From NCBI RefSeq assembly GCF_027497495.1, contig NZ_CP114205.1, positions 5,766,001-5,830,000 on the forward strand: 64,000 bases of DNA, in the 5' to 3' direction. The translations under genes were made by a program, and so were the position numbers. This DNA is from Streptomyces tubercidicus. GTDB lineage: Bacteria > Actinomycetota > Actinomycetes > Streptomycetales > Streptomycetaceae. Shown here piece by piece: positions 17,151-26,073 of the stretch (the first letter of the stretch is position 1; each line of letters opens with the position of its first letter). The notes beneath the pieces are model-generated. The model searched no databases, had not been told where the DNA came from, and was given only the letters and a program-made list of their open reading frames with translations.

Positions 17151-17810
17151 TCAGATGCCGGGCCCGGTGCGCCGCAGGACGTGCAGCGACCGATGGGCGG
17201 AGATCTCGGTGAAGGCGCCGGACTCCAGGGCCCTGCGGTAGACGCGGTACGGGGCCTGGCCGCCGTCCGCCGGGTCCGCGAAGACATCGTGGATGACCAG
17301 CAGCCCGTTGGGCGCGAGGTGCGGCGCCCAGCCCTCGTAGTCGGCGGTGGCGTGCTCGTCGGTGTGCCCGCCGTCGATGAAGACCAGGCCCACCGGGGCC
17401 TGCCAGACGGCCGCGGCCTGCGGCGACCGGCCCACCAGGGCGAGCACATGCTCCTCCAGGCCCGCGGCGTGCAGTGTGCGGCGGAAGGTGGGCAGGGTGT
17501 CCATCCGGCCGACCTCGGGGTCGACGACGGCCGGATCGTGGTACTCCCACCCGGGCTGCTGCTCCTCGCTGCCCCGGTGGTGGTCGACCGTGACCGCGAC
17601 AACCCCGGCGGCGCGCGCGGCGTCGGCGAGCAGGATCGTGGACCGGCCGCAGTAGGTGCCGACCTCCACCAGCGGCAGCCCGAGAGCCGCCGCCTCGGCC
17701 GCCGCCGCATACAGGGCGAGACCCTCGTCCACGGGCATGAAGCCCTTCGCCGCCTCAAAAGCGGCGAGTATCTCCGGCTGCGGAGCGGTCGGAGCCGTGG
17801 GAGCGGGCAT
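17151..17810 (-). CDS. Class I SAM-dependent methyltransferase (family 24-like)
   Basis: A 219-residue methyltransferase with the motif-I segment LVEVGTYCGRSTILLA, motif II VGLVFIDGGHT and a conserved D in LVIHDVF. The GH(T)D pattern resembles CmcI/family-24 O-methyltransferases. GGAGGAAG precedes the ATG. It is transcribed toward the amidase with a 19-base gap and probably shares its transcript. The substrate is unknown. Confidence 0.8.
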   Translation of the reverse strand: MPAPTAPTAPQPEILAAFEAAKGFMPVDEGLALYAAAAEAAALGLPLVEVGTYCGRSTILLADAARAAGVVAVTVDHHRGSEEQQPGWEYHDPAVVDPEVGRMDTLPTFRRTLHAAGLEEHVLALVGRSPQAAAVWQAPVGLVFIDGGHTDEHATADYEGWAPHLAPNGLLVIHDVFADPADGGQAPYRVYRRALESGAFTEISAHRSLHVLRRTGPGI

Positions 17811-18344
17811 GGGCTTCCTCCTGTGGTGCGGTCAGGGGCTCATCGTGCCGTACGGGGCGGCGGCGGTGGTGTGCGGGTGTCCCGGTGCGCGCCTTTCGGA
17901 TATCGGAAGGGCGGTTGCGCTCGGAAGGACGGCCCGCTCGGAAGGGCGGTCCGCATTTCCCGTGCGGGACCGCCCGGCGTTCCAGTCGGTTCCTGCCCGG
18001 GTTCCGGTCCGTTCCCCGACTGTTCCCGCCGATTTGCCGTCGGCGGTTTCCGGGATGCCCGAAAGCGGCGAATTCGGGGACGGGAGAGCGGGCGGTACCG
18101 AGGGGTGAGGGAGGAGGGAGGGAATTTCCTTCCCGCGACGGAATTCATCGGACCGTTTCCGGTTCGCAGCTCAACCGTTCCCTAAGGAATCCCGCTGGTT
18201 TCTGCTGGTTCCCGGTGGTTCTTGGCGGGAACCGGACGTTCCTGCCGCGCACCGGGCCGGGGGGCGTCGCACGGCGGGGCTGGACGTGGCTGCGGGCCAT
18301 CGGCGTCCGAAGCGAAGTGACCCCCAACTGACCTTCCGTCACAA
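17811..18344. other. Intergenic region with a hairpin
   Basis: No gene is seen. The stretch is rich in short CGGAAGG(G/A)CGG repeats. It contains a hairpin at 17944-17975 with a 9-bp arm (GGGCGGTCC and its complement) that could act as a terminator in either direction. The right part, with several GGTTCC and TTCC runs, is more AT-rich and probably holds upstream promoter sequence for the acyl-CoA dehydrogenase. Confidence 0.5.
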
Positions 18345-18358
18345 TGAAACGTGTTCTA
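18345..18358. promoter_or_regulatory. KstR-type operator
   Basis: TGAAACGTGTTCTA fully matches TnnAACnnGTTnnA and ends only 11 bases before the acyl-CoA dehydrogenase ATG. No ribosome binding site lies between them, so the transcript is likely leaderless or nearly so and the operator overlaps the promoter core. Confidence 0.8.
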
Positions 18359-18369
18359 ATCTGCCCGGC

Positions 18370-20625
18370 ATGGGCATCGGAATCACACCAGAGCACCGTG
18401 ACGTGGCCGAGGCGGCGGGCGGCTGGGTCGGGAGGGTCATGCCGGCCGAAGCGGTGCGGAAGTTGCTCGATACGGCGCCTGCGCGCGGCGGGCGGCCCGC
18501 GTACTGGGACCAGCTCGCCGCTCAGGGCCTGTTAGGGCTTCATCTGCCCGAGGCCGATGGCGGAGGCGGCGGTGATCTGCTCGATCTCGCCGTCGTGCTG
18601 GAGGAGCTGGGCCGCGCCGCGTTTCCCGGCCCCTATCTGCCCACCACCCTCGCCGCCGCCCTCCTGGACCGCGGCGGCGCCCCCGACCTCGTACGCGCCC
18701 TCGCCACCGGCGCACGCATCGGCGCCGTGGCGCTCGGCACCGGCTCGCTCACCGCCGTCGAGAGCCCCGGCGGATATGTGCTGGACGGCACCGCGCCCCC
18801 GGTCCTGGCCGGCGCCGACGCGGACCTGATCGTGCTGGCCGCGGAGGTCGCCTCGGAGGCGGAAGGAACCGCGGAGGCAGCGGACGGCCCCTACGGGGCG
18901 GAGCCGGGCGGCGGGCGGCCGGCGGGGGAGACAGTCTGGCTCGCGGTCGACGCCGGGGCGCTGGGCGTGCGCGTGCAGGAGAGCGGCGATCCGACCCGGC
19001 CGACCGCCGAGGTGAGCGCGCGCGGAGTGGCGGTGCCCGCCGAGCGGCGGCTCACCGTCGACAGTGACCTGGTCCGCGATCTGGCCGGGGTGCTGTGGGG
19101 CGCCGAGAGCTGTGGCACGGCCGCCTGGGCGCTGCGCACCGCCACCGAATACGCCGCCGTCCGCGAGCAGTTCGGCCGCCCCATAGGTCAGTTCCAGGCG
19201 GTCAAACACCTCTGCGCCGACATGCTCATACGCTGCGAGCAGGCCGCCGCCCTGGTCTGGGACGCGGCCCGCGCACTGCACGAACCGCCCGCGGTCCGCG
19301 GACTGGTCGCCGCGCTGGCCACCGCGACCGCCCTGGACGCCGCCGTCAGCTGCGCCAAGGACTGCATCCAGATCCTCGGCGGCATCGGCTTCACCTGGGA
19401 ACACGACGCCCATCTCCATCTGCGGCGGGCGACCGTCGCCCGCCAGCTGCTCGGCAGCGGCGACACCCACCGGCTGCGGGCCGCCCGCCTCGCCGCCGAC
19501 GGCGCCCGGCGCGCATTGCACCTCGAACTCCCCGCCGAGGCCGCGGAATTCCGGGCCGGGGCCCGGACGGTCATCGACGGCGTCCGCGGTCTCGACCCCG
19601 CGGCCGTACGCCGCGCACTGGCCCCCACCGGCTATGCCGCACCGCACCTCCCCGCGCCCTACGGGCTGGGCGCGGGCCCCGTACAACAGCTCGCGATCCA
19701 GCAGGAGCTGGCGGCCGCCGACGTCCGGATCAGCGATCTGGGCATCGCCACCTGGGTCGTCCCCTCGCTGATCGCCCATGGGACCCCGGAGCAGCAGGAG
19801 CGCTATCTGCTGCCGTCGCTGCGCGGCGATCTGCTGTGGTGCCAGCTGTTTTCCGAGCCCGAGGCGGGTTCGGACCTGGCCGCCCTGCGCACCCGCGCCG
19901 AGCGGACGGCGGACGGCGGCTGGCGGATCAACGGCCAGAAGGTGTGGACCTCGGCCGCGCAGGGGGCGAGCCACGGCATCCTGCTGGCCCGCACCGACCC
20001 GGACGCGCCCAAGCACAAGGGGCTGACCTTCTTCCTCGTCGACATGAAGTCCCCGGGCATCGACATCCGCCCGCTGAAGGAGATCACCGGCGAGTCGCTC
20101 TTCAACGAGGTCTACTTCGATGAGGTGCTGCTGCCGGCCGATGCGGTGGTCGGTGAGGTCGACAACGGCTGGAAGGTGGCACGCACCACCCTGGACAACG
20201 AACGCGTCCACATGGCCGACCAGTTGACCTTCGACACCGGACTGGCGGCGCTGCTGGACCGCGCCGCCGTACTGGACGGATCGGTGCGGGCGCGGGTGGG
20301 CGCGCTGGCCGCCGAGGCGCACGCGCTGGGCTGCATCGGGCTGCGCACCACGCTCCAGCAGGTGTCGGGGCTGGAGCCGGGCGCCGGTGCCAGCATCCGC
20401 AAGCTGGTGCAGACCCCGCATCAGCAGAAGGTCGCCGAGCTGGCGCTGGAACTGCTCGGCCCGTCCGGTGCGGTGCGCGAAGGGGCCGGCGAACGGGCGC
20501 TGCACGGCTTCCTGATGTCGCGCTGTCTGACCATCGCCGGCGGCACCACCCAGGTGCAGCTCAATGTCGTCGCGGAGCGGCTGCTCGGCCTGCCCCGCGA
20601 CCCGGAGCCCCGCCCCCTGATCTGA
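18370..20625 (+). CDS. Two-domain acyl-CoA dehydrogenase, FadE34-like
   Basis: A 751-residue protein made of two acyl-CoA dehydrogenase units in tandem. The N-terminal unit (about 1-380) keeps the C-terminal dehydrogenase segment CIQILGGIGFTWEHD. The C-terminal unit (about 390-751) has the FAD-binding FSEPEAGSDLAALRT, the WxxNGQKVWTSAA strand and a final ITIAGGTTQVQ-like segment. Most actinobacterial steroid dehydrogenases are split heterotetramers; a single fused chain resembles mycobacterial FadE34, which acts on a C5 sterol side chain. A rare TTA codon (codon 55, 18532-18534) suggests bldA-dependent translation. It is followed by the SCPx thiolase in the same direction. Confidence 0.88.
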   Translation: MGIGITPEHRDVAEAAGGWVGRVMPAEAVRKLLDTAPARGGRPAYWDQLAAQGLLGLHLPEADGGGGGDLLDLAVVLEELGRAAFPGPYLPTTLAAALLDRGGAPDLVRALATGARIGAVALGTGSLTAVESPGGYVLDGTAPPVLAGADADLIVLAAEVASEAEGTAEAADGPYGAEPGGGRPAGETVWLAVDAGALGVRVQESGDPTRPTAEVSARGVAVPAERRLTVDSDLVRDLAGVLWGAESCGTAAWALRTATEYAAVREQFGRPIGQFQAVKHLCADMLIRCEQAAALVWDAARALHEPPAVRGLVAALATATALDAAVSCAKDCIQILGGIGFTWEHDAHLHLRRATVARQLLGSGDTHRLRAARLAADGARRALHLELPAEAAEFRAGARTVIDGVRGLDPAAVRRALAPTGYAAPHLPAPYGLGAGPVQQLAIQQELAAADVRISDLGIATWVVPSLIAHGTPEQQERYLLPSLRGDLLWCQLFSEPEAGSDLAALRTRAERTADGGWRINGQKVWTSAAQGASHGILLARTDPDAPKHKGLTFFLVDMKSPGIDIRPLKEITGESLFNEVYFDEVLLPADAVVGEVDNGWKVARTTLDNERVHMADQLTFDTGLAALLDRAAVLDGSVRARVGALAAEAHALGCIGLRTTLQQVSGLEPGAGASIRKLVQTPHQQKVAELALELLGPSGAVREGAGERALHGFLMSRCLTIAGGTTQVQLNVVAERLLGLPRDPEPRPLI

Positions 20626-20702
20626 CTCCCCGGAACTGACGTACCGGATCTGACTCCCCGGATCTGGCTCCCCAGATCTGACTTCCCGCATCTGACTCCC
20701 CG
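20619..20702. repeat. Tandem repeat, six copies of a 14-bp unit
   Basis: Six consecutive 14-base units, consensus GATCTGACTCCCCG, start over the last codons and stop of the acyl-CoA dehydrogenase. They end 27 bases before the thiolase start, just upstream of its GGAGGA ribosome binding site. Copies differ at zero to four positions. Confidence 0.9.
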
Positions 20703-20729
20703 GACTCGGCCACCTCCAGGAGGACACGT

Positions 20730-21923
20730 ATGGCTGGCAAGGCGTACATCGTCGGCGTCGGGATGACCCGCTTCGAGAAGCCCGAGACCCGCGAGTGGCA
20801 GTACTGGGACATGGCGAAGGAGGCGGGCGGCGCGGCGCTCGCGGACGCCGGGATCGGCTACGAGGCGGTCGAGCAGCTGCCGGTGGGCTACTGCTACCAG
20901 ACCTCGACGGCCGGCCAGCGCGCCGCCTACGAACTGGGCCTGACCGGCATCCCCGTCTACAACGTCAACAACAACTGTGCGACCGGCTCGACCGCGCTGA
21001 TGATGGCCCGCCAGTTCGTCCAGTCCGGCCTCAACGACTGTGTGCTGGCACTGGGCTTCGAAAAGATGAAGCGGGGTGCGCTGGGCGGTGGCGCGGACGG
21101 CGGCGACTTCAGCACCTCGCCGGTAGCCCGCCACTACGGAGTGATGGCCGCCGCCCACGGCTTCGAGATGACCCCGCCCACCGCCCAGATCTTCGGCAAC
21201 GCCGCCCGTGAGCACATGGAGCGCTACGGCACCACCGCCGAACAGCTCGCCGCCGTCGGCGCCAAGAACCACCGGCACTCCGCCCACAACCCGAACGCCC
21301 AGTTCCAGGACGTCTACACGGTCGACGAGATCCTCGCCGCCAAGACCATCCACCGGCCGCTGACCAAGTTGCAGTGCTCGCCGACCTCGGACGGCGCGGC
21401 CGCTGCGGTGATCGCCTCCGAGCGGTTCGTACGGGAACACGGCCTGGCCGACCGGGCGGTGGAGATCCTCGCGCAGGCCATGACGACGGACACCGAGGAG
21501 AGCTTCGCGTCCGGCTCCTGCATCGATGTCGTCGGCAAACCGATGTCCCGGGCGGCGGCCCGGCAGGTCTACGCGGCCGGCGGCCTCGGCATCGAGGACG
21601 TGGACGTCATCGAGCTGCACGACTGCTTCTCGGTCAATGAGCTGCTGACGTACGAGGCGCTGGGCATGTGCGCGGACGGGGAGTCGGGGAAGCTGGTCGC
21701 CGACGGCGCCACGACCTACGGCGGCCGCTGGGTGGTCAACCCGTCCGGCGGCCTGATCTCCAAGGGGCACCCGCTGGGCGCGACGGGCCTGGCCCAGGCG
21801 GCCGAGCTGGTCTGGCAGCTACGCGGCACGGCGGGCGAGCGGCAGGTTCCCGACGCCAGGGTGGGCCTGGCTCACAACATCGGCCTGGGCGGGGCGGCGG
21901 TGGTGACGTTGCTGCGGAGGTGA
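20730..21923 (+). CDS. SCPx-type thiolase / lipid-transfer protein (Ltp1-like)
   Basis: A 397-residue thiolase of the sterol-carrier-protein-x family. The nucleophile Cys lies in VNNNCATGSTAL, the His motif in SKGHPLGATGLAQ, and the C-terminal segment HNIGLGGAAVV closes the fold. The opening KAYIVGVGMTRFEKP matches mycobacterial Ltp1 closely as I recall it. SCPx thiolases cleave 2-methyl-branched 3-oxoacyl-CoA, as arises from sterol side chains. The SCP2 lipid-binding domain of animal SCPx is absent. It follows the FadE34-like gene with a strong GGAGGA and probably shares its KstR-controlled transcript. Confidence 0.88.
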   Translation: MAGKAYIVGVGMTRFEKPETREWQYWDMAKEAGGAALADAGIGYEAVEQLPVGYCYQTSTAGQRAAYELGLTGIPVYNVNNNCATGSTALMMARQFVQSGLNDCVLALGFEKMKRGALGGGADGGDFSTSPVARHYGVMAAAHGFEMTPPTAQIFGNAAREHMERYGTTAEQLAAVGAKNHRHSAHNPNAQFQDVYTVDEILAAKTIHRPLTKLQCSPTSDGAAAAVIASERFVREHGLADRAVEILAQAMTTDTEESFASGSCIDVVGKPMSRAAARQVYAAGGLGIEDVDVIELHDCFSVNELLTYEALGMCADGESGKLVADGATTYGGRWVVNPSGGLISKGHPLGATGLAQAAELVWQLRGTAGERQVPDARVGLAHNIGLGGAAVVTLLRR

Positions 21924-22326
21924 GCCGGGGGCGGGCGCGGCGAGGGGCCCGGGTGGCGGGGCCCGGGTGGCGGGGCTGGTGGTTGCGGTGGTCGGTTCCC
22001 GGTCGTGGGCCCGTTCGGTGCGGTGACCGGTTCTCTGCCGGCGAGCCTGGTGGCTGCGTGCGGAGAGCCCGCTCAGTGCGTTTCGGCGAGCCTGTTCGGT
22101 GCGTCGGCTCGGTGCGTTCGACGAGTCGGCTTCTTGTGTTAACTTGCCCTCGCCAGTGGGTAGTTGGCCCAGTGGGGGCCCTGGCGACCCCTAGGGGACC
22201 GCCACCCCCACCCCGTAAGGCCCCCACCCTCCGCCCCGGCCCCCCCTGCGACTTCCGGCCTAGGTCTCCTGTCAGGTGGCTCATGCAGCGATATACCGAT
22301 GCGGGACGCAAGCGACGAATGCAAGC
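21924..22326. other. Intergenic region, no gene seen
   Basis: A very GC-rich stretch with repeated GGGCCCGGGTGGCGG (possible terminator for the thiolase) and degenerate copies of a TGCGTTCGGCGAGCC-like unit. A more AT-rich block around 22130-22160 (TGTGTTAACTTG) and around 22285-22300 (GCGATATACC) may be promoter sequence for the exporter. No reliable operator could be identified. Confidence 0.45.
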
Positions 22327-23775
22327 ATGGTCGGCATGCCCCCGATAGCCACCCCCGCCACCCTGTCCAAAGCCGCGCGCCGGAGGTCGGCCCCGCCGGC
22401 CTGGCTGGTGATGCTGCTGGTCTGTTCCGGGCAGTTCCTGGTCGTCCTGGACGTCTCCGTGGTGAATGTGGCGCTGCCCGCCATGCGCAACGGTCTGGGG
22501 CTGAGCGAGCTGGGCCTGCAGTGGATCGTCAACGCGTACGTCATCACCTTCGCGGGCTTCATGCTGCTCGGTGGCCGGGCCGCCGACATCTTCGGCCGTA
22601 AGCGGATCTTCGTCCTGGGGCTGGCGCTGTTCACGGTCGCGAGTCTGGGGGGCGGGCTGGCGCAGCAGCCCTGGCAGCTGATCGCGGCCCGTACTGTCCA
22701 GGGCATCGGCGCGGCCGTGCTCGCGCCCGCCACCCTCACCATCCTGACCACGTCGTTCCCGGCCGGTCCGGCCCGTACCCGCGCCATCGCCACCTGGACA
22801 GCGGTCGGCGCCGGCGGTGGCGCGGCGGGCGGCCTGGTGGGCGGGACGCTCACCGAATTCCTGTCGTGGCGCTGGGTGTTGCTGATAAATGTGCCGATCG
22901 GGGCGCTGGTGCTGGGCGGTGCGGTGCTGTGGCTCACCGAGAGCCGGCAGGGTGCCGTACGGCGGCTCGATGTGCCCGGTGCGCTGCTGGTGACGGCCGG
23001 GCTCGGGCTGGTGGCCTACGGGATCGTGCAGACCGAGACGGACGGCTGGGCGTCGCTGTCCGCGCTGTTGCCGCTGGTCGCCGGGCTGGTCGTGATCGCG
23101 GTGTTCCTCGTCGTCGAGGCGCGCGCCAAGGCCCCGCTGATGCCGCTGGGGCTCTTCCGGCTGCGCTCGGTCTCCTCGGCGAACGGGGCGATGGTCCTGG
23201 CCGGCGCCGCGATGTTCTCCATGTGGTACTTCCTGTCCCTCTATGTGCAGAACGTGCTGGGCTACCGGCCGCTCGAAGCCGGGCTCTCCTTCATCCCGCA
23301 CTCGCTGTCCATCGTCCTGGGCTCCAAGATCGCGCCACGGCTGATGAACCGTCTGGGCGCCAAGCCGCTGGCCATCACCGGTGCGGTGATCTCGGCGTGC
23401 GGCATGGTCTGGCAGGGGGCGATGGACGTCGACGGCAGCTACCTCGGCACGATCCTCGGCCCCGGCATCCTGATGGCGCTGGGCGCGGGCCTGACCGCGA
23501 CGCCGATCGCCTCCATCGCGACCTCCGGGGCCGACCCTGCCGACCAGGGCCTGGTCTCCGGCCTGATGAACACCTCCCGTCAAATGGGCGGCGCGCTGGG
23601 CCTGTCGGTCCTGTCGACCGTTGCCGCGGCCCGGATCGAGGCGGGCGACGGCCGCCAGGCCCTGGCGGACGGCTACGGGCTGGCCTTCCAGGTCGGCTCG
23701 GCGGTCCTGCTCGCCAGCATTCTGCTGATGATCGTCGCGCTGCCACAGCGACGGGCGGACGCGGCCCAGGGGTGA
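22327..23775 (+). CDS. MFS drug exporter, DHA2 (14-helix) family
   Basis: A 482-residue multidrug-type proton antiporter. It has about 14 hydrophobic helices, motif C-like segments, LGGRAADIFGRKRIF (motif A) after helix 2 and LDVSVVNVALPAM (motif D1) in helix 1, typical of EmrB/QacA proteins. ATG 22327 is preferred, with 22336 as alternative; neither has a strong ribosome binding site. The substrate is unknown. It is separated by 140 bases from the convergent response regulator and is not clearly part of either neighbouring system. Confidence 0.88.
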   Translation: MVGMPPIATPATLSKAARRRSAPPAWLVMLLVCSGQFLVVLDVSVVNVALPAMRNGLGLSELGLQWIVNAYVITFAGFMLLGGRAADIFGRKRIFVLGLALFTVASLGGGLAQQPWQLIAARTVQGIGAAVLAPATLTILTTSFPAGPARTRAIATWTAVGAGGGAAGGLVGGTLTEFLSWRWVLLINVPIGALVLGGAVLWLTESRQGAVRRLDVPGALLVTAGLGLVAYGIVQTETDGWASLSALLPLVAGLVVIAVFLVVEARAKAPLMPLGLFRLRSVSSANGAMVLAGAAMFSMWYFLSLYVQNVLGYRPLEAGLSFIPHSLSIVLGSKIAPRLMNRLGAKPLAITGAVISACGMVWQGAMDVDGSYLGTILGPGILMALGAGLTATPIASIATSGADPADQGLVSGLMNTSRQMGGALGLSVLSTVAAARIEAGDGRQALADGYGLAFQVGSAVLLASILLMIVALPQRRADAAQG

Positions 23776-23914
23776 CGTCCGTCGGCGGGTGGCCTCCGCC
23801 CGCGGCTGACACCCGGGCGGCCGGGCGGGGCCCGGTGCGCGCCCCGGCTCGCCCGGCGCCGGCTCCGCCTGGTCCCGGCTCGCCCAGCCCTTGGCCCGGC
23901 CCGCCGCTCTCCCG

Positions 23915-24520
23915 CTACAGCCAGCCGTTCTGCCGCGCTGCCCGCACCGCCTCCATGCGGTTACGGGTGCCGGTTTTGCCGATGGCCGCGGAGAGGTAGT
24001 TGCGGACGGTGGCCTGGGAGAGGTGGAGACGGTGGGCGATATCGGCGACGGTGGCGCCGTCCACGGCGGCGGTGAGGACATCGCGCTCCCGCTGGGTCAG
24101 CGGGTTGGGGCCGGCGCTCAGTGCCGCGGCGGCGAGGCCGGGGTCTATGACCCGCTCGCCGGCCAGCACCCGGCGGATCGTCGCCGCCAACTCCTCCACC
24201 GGGCCGTCCTTCACCAGGAAACCGGACGCTCCGGCCTCCATGGCGCGGCGCAGATAGCCGGGGCGGCCGAAGGTCGTCAGGATCAGCACCTTGCAGGCCG
24301 GGAGTTGTGCGCGCAGATCGGCGGCGGCGTCCAGCCCGCTGCGGCCGGGGAGTTCGATGTCCAGGAGGGCGATATCGGGGCGGGCGTCGAGGGCCGCGGC
24401 GACGATCCGGTCGCCCGCCGCGACCTGTGCCACGACCTCCATGTCCGCTTCCAGGTCGAGCAGCAGCGCCAGCGCGCCCCGCATCATTCCCTGGTCCTCC
24501 GCCAGCAGGACCTTGATCAC
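23915..24520 (-). CDS. NarL/LuxR-family response regulator
   Basis: A 201-residue response regulator. The receiver domain has the acidic pair in LLAEDQ, phospho-acceptor Asp in IALLDIELPG, Thr in LILTTF and Lys in FLVKDG. The C-terminal LuxR helix-turn-helix is LTQRERDVLTAAVDGATVADIAHRLHLSQATVRNYL. The GTG at 24520 overlaps the kinase stop and has GGAGGAG at eight bases. With the kinase and ABC exporter it forms a DesK/DesR-like four-gene unit in which the regulator probably activates the exporter. Confidence 0.9.
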   Translation of the reverse strand: MIKVLLAEDQGMMRGALALLLDLEADMEVVAQVAAGDRIVAAALDARPDIALLDIELPGRSGLDAAADLRAQLPACKVLILTTFGRPGYLRRAMEAGASGFLVKDGPVEELAATIRRVLAGERVIDPGLAAAALSAGPNPLTQRERDVLTAAVDGATVADIAHRLHLSQATVRNYLSAAIGKTGTRNRMEAVRAARQNGWL

Positions 24521-26067
24521 CTGGTCCACTCCTCCGCATCCGCCATATCGCCCGTGCCGACCGGAAGCACGGCCGACACCCGGAAGCCGCGCCGACCGTC
24601 CGCGCCACTGTGCAGTGTCCCGCCTGCCGCAGCCAGCCGCTCGGCCAGCCCCTTCAACCCGGTGCCACCCACCGGCCATGAGCCGCCCACCGGCCCCGTG
24701 TCACCCACCGGCCCCGTGCCGCCGGGCAGCGCCGGGCCGCCCGCGTCGCCGGTACCGTCCGTGGGAGCCGGGCCGCTGGTGTCATCGTCCGTACCGGGTA
24801 TGCCGTACGTTCCCGGGGCGCTGTCGGTATGGGGGCCGCTGCCCGTCTCCGGGCTGCCGTCCCTACCGGGCACGCCGTCCGCCTTGTACCCGCCACCCGT
24901 CTCCCGCCCCGCGCCCCCGTCCCCGCCGAGGCCGGGCACCCGTTCCCGGAGCCACGACAGGCCGGGGGACGCGGTGGTGCCGGGGCTCGTCGGGCCGCGG
25001 CCGTCGTCGGTGATGGTCAGCCGTACCTGTTCCTCGTCGGCGTGTACGGAGATCTCGCAACGGGTGGCGCGGCTGTGGCGGATGGTGTTGGTGACGCCCT
25101 CGCGGACCACCCAGCCCAGCAGTGCGCCGGCCTGTGGGGGGAGCGGCGGCCCGGCCTGTCGTACGACGGGCTCGATGCCGGCCGCCTCCAGGACGGAGCG
25201 GGCCCGGTCCAGTTCGGTGGTCAGACTGCCCTCGCGGTAGCCGGTGACCGCCTCGCGGATCTCGGTCAGCGCCTGTCGGCCGACCGCTTCTATATCGGCT
25301 GCCTGGGCGAGTGCCGCGTCCGGATTGCGGGGTGTGAGCCGGCGGATCGCCTCGGCCTTGACGACCACCACGGACAGGGTGTGCCCCAGCAGGTCGTGCA
25401 GATCGCGGGAGAAGCGCAGCCGTTCCTTCTCGACGGCGCTGCGGGCCAGTTCCTGGCGGGTGGTGTTCAGCTCCTGGATGGTGTCGAACAGGCTCAGGAC
25501 CGTGGCGGTCACCATGCCGGACAGGAAGGTGCCGTATCCGATGCCGAATGCGCCCCGGGGGTCGCTGTCGTGCAGGCCGGTCAGATATCCGGCCGCGCCG
25601 CTGAGCGAGATCAGCCAGAGGGCGAGCTTCTTGCCGCGCAGCGCGCGGACCGTGCCGGAGGCCAGCGACAGCAGCGGGAAGAACAGGAACCAGTTGTCGC
25701 CGAACCCGATCGCGATGGCGAAGGTGACGACGGTCAGGACGCCCAGGGCGTACAGGGGGCGGCGGGAGTCACGCAGCCGCGGGTTGAAGGAGGTCCAGAC
25801 GACGCTGATGTAGAGGGAGTTGAAGACGAGCAGCCCGAGACCGGCCAGCCAGGGATGGCCCGTCTTGCCCTGGATGATGTTGGAGAAGGCGCCCAGGCCC
25901 ATCAGCAGCCAGGGCAGGAAGGCGTACTTGCCCGGCGCGCTGTCCCGCTTCCCGCCCCGCCGCTCGCGCCGACAGGAGCCCTCGGCGCCGTCCGTGCCGC
26001 CGGGGTTTTTCTCGCTCACGGTCCGTTGTTCCATGTGCTGCACTGTCGCTTTCCAGGCTTGCGCCAT
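24517..26067 (-). CDS. Sensor histidine kinase (DesK type) with long insertion in the ATPase domain
   Basis: A 516-residue membrane kinase. About five membrane segments lie between residues 50 and 195. The HisKA_3 phospho-acceptor His224 is in FSRDLHDLLGHTLS, the N box in VREGVTNTIRHS near 322-332, and the G1 box in DDGRG near 354-358. Normally the G2 glycine segment follows within 15 residues. Here a G2-like segment at 367-382 (SPGLSWLRERVPGLGG) is followed by about 85 residues of Gly/Pro/Thr low complexity and then a second G2-like segment at 469-484 (TGLKGLAERLAAAGGT). It is probably co-transcribed with the ABC genes upstream and overlaps its regulator. Confidence 0.85.
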   Translation of the reverse strand: MAQAWKATVQHMEQRTVSEKNPGGTDGAEGSCRRERRGGKRDSAPGKYAFLPWLLMGLGAFSNIIQGKTGHPWLAGLGLLVFNSLYISVVWTSFNPRLRDSRRPLYALGVLTVVTFAIAIGFGDNWFLFFPLLSLASGTVRALRGKKLALWLISLSGAAGYLTGLHDSDPRGAFGIGYGTFLSGMVTATVLSLFDTIQELNTTRQELARSAVEKERLRFSRDLHDLLGHTLSVVVVKAEAIRRLTPRNPDAALAQAADIEAVGRQALTEIREAVTGYREGSLTTELDRARSVLEAAGIEPVVRQAGPPLPPQAGALLGWVVREGVTNTIRHSRATRCEISVHADEEQVRLTITDDGRGPTSPGTTASPGLSWLRERVPGLGGDGGAGRETGGGYKADGVPGRDGSPETGSGPHTDSAPGTYGIPGTDDDTSGPAPTDGTGDAGGPALPGGTGPVGDTGPVGGSWPVGGTGLKGLAERLAAAGGTLHSGADGRRGFRVSAVLPVGTGDMADAEEWTR

Positions 26068-26073
26068 CGTCGG

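Noticed and set aside
18370..20625. Acyl-CoA dehydrogenase as the missing prolyl-carrier dehydrogenase of a pyrrole pathway
   Set aside because: It is a two-domain FadE34-type enzyme, 33 kb away and under a KstR-type operator; it does not belong to the phenazine cluster.
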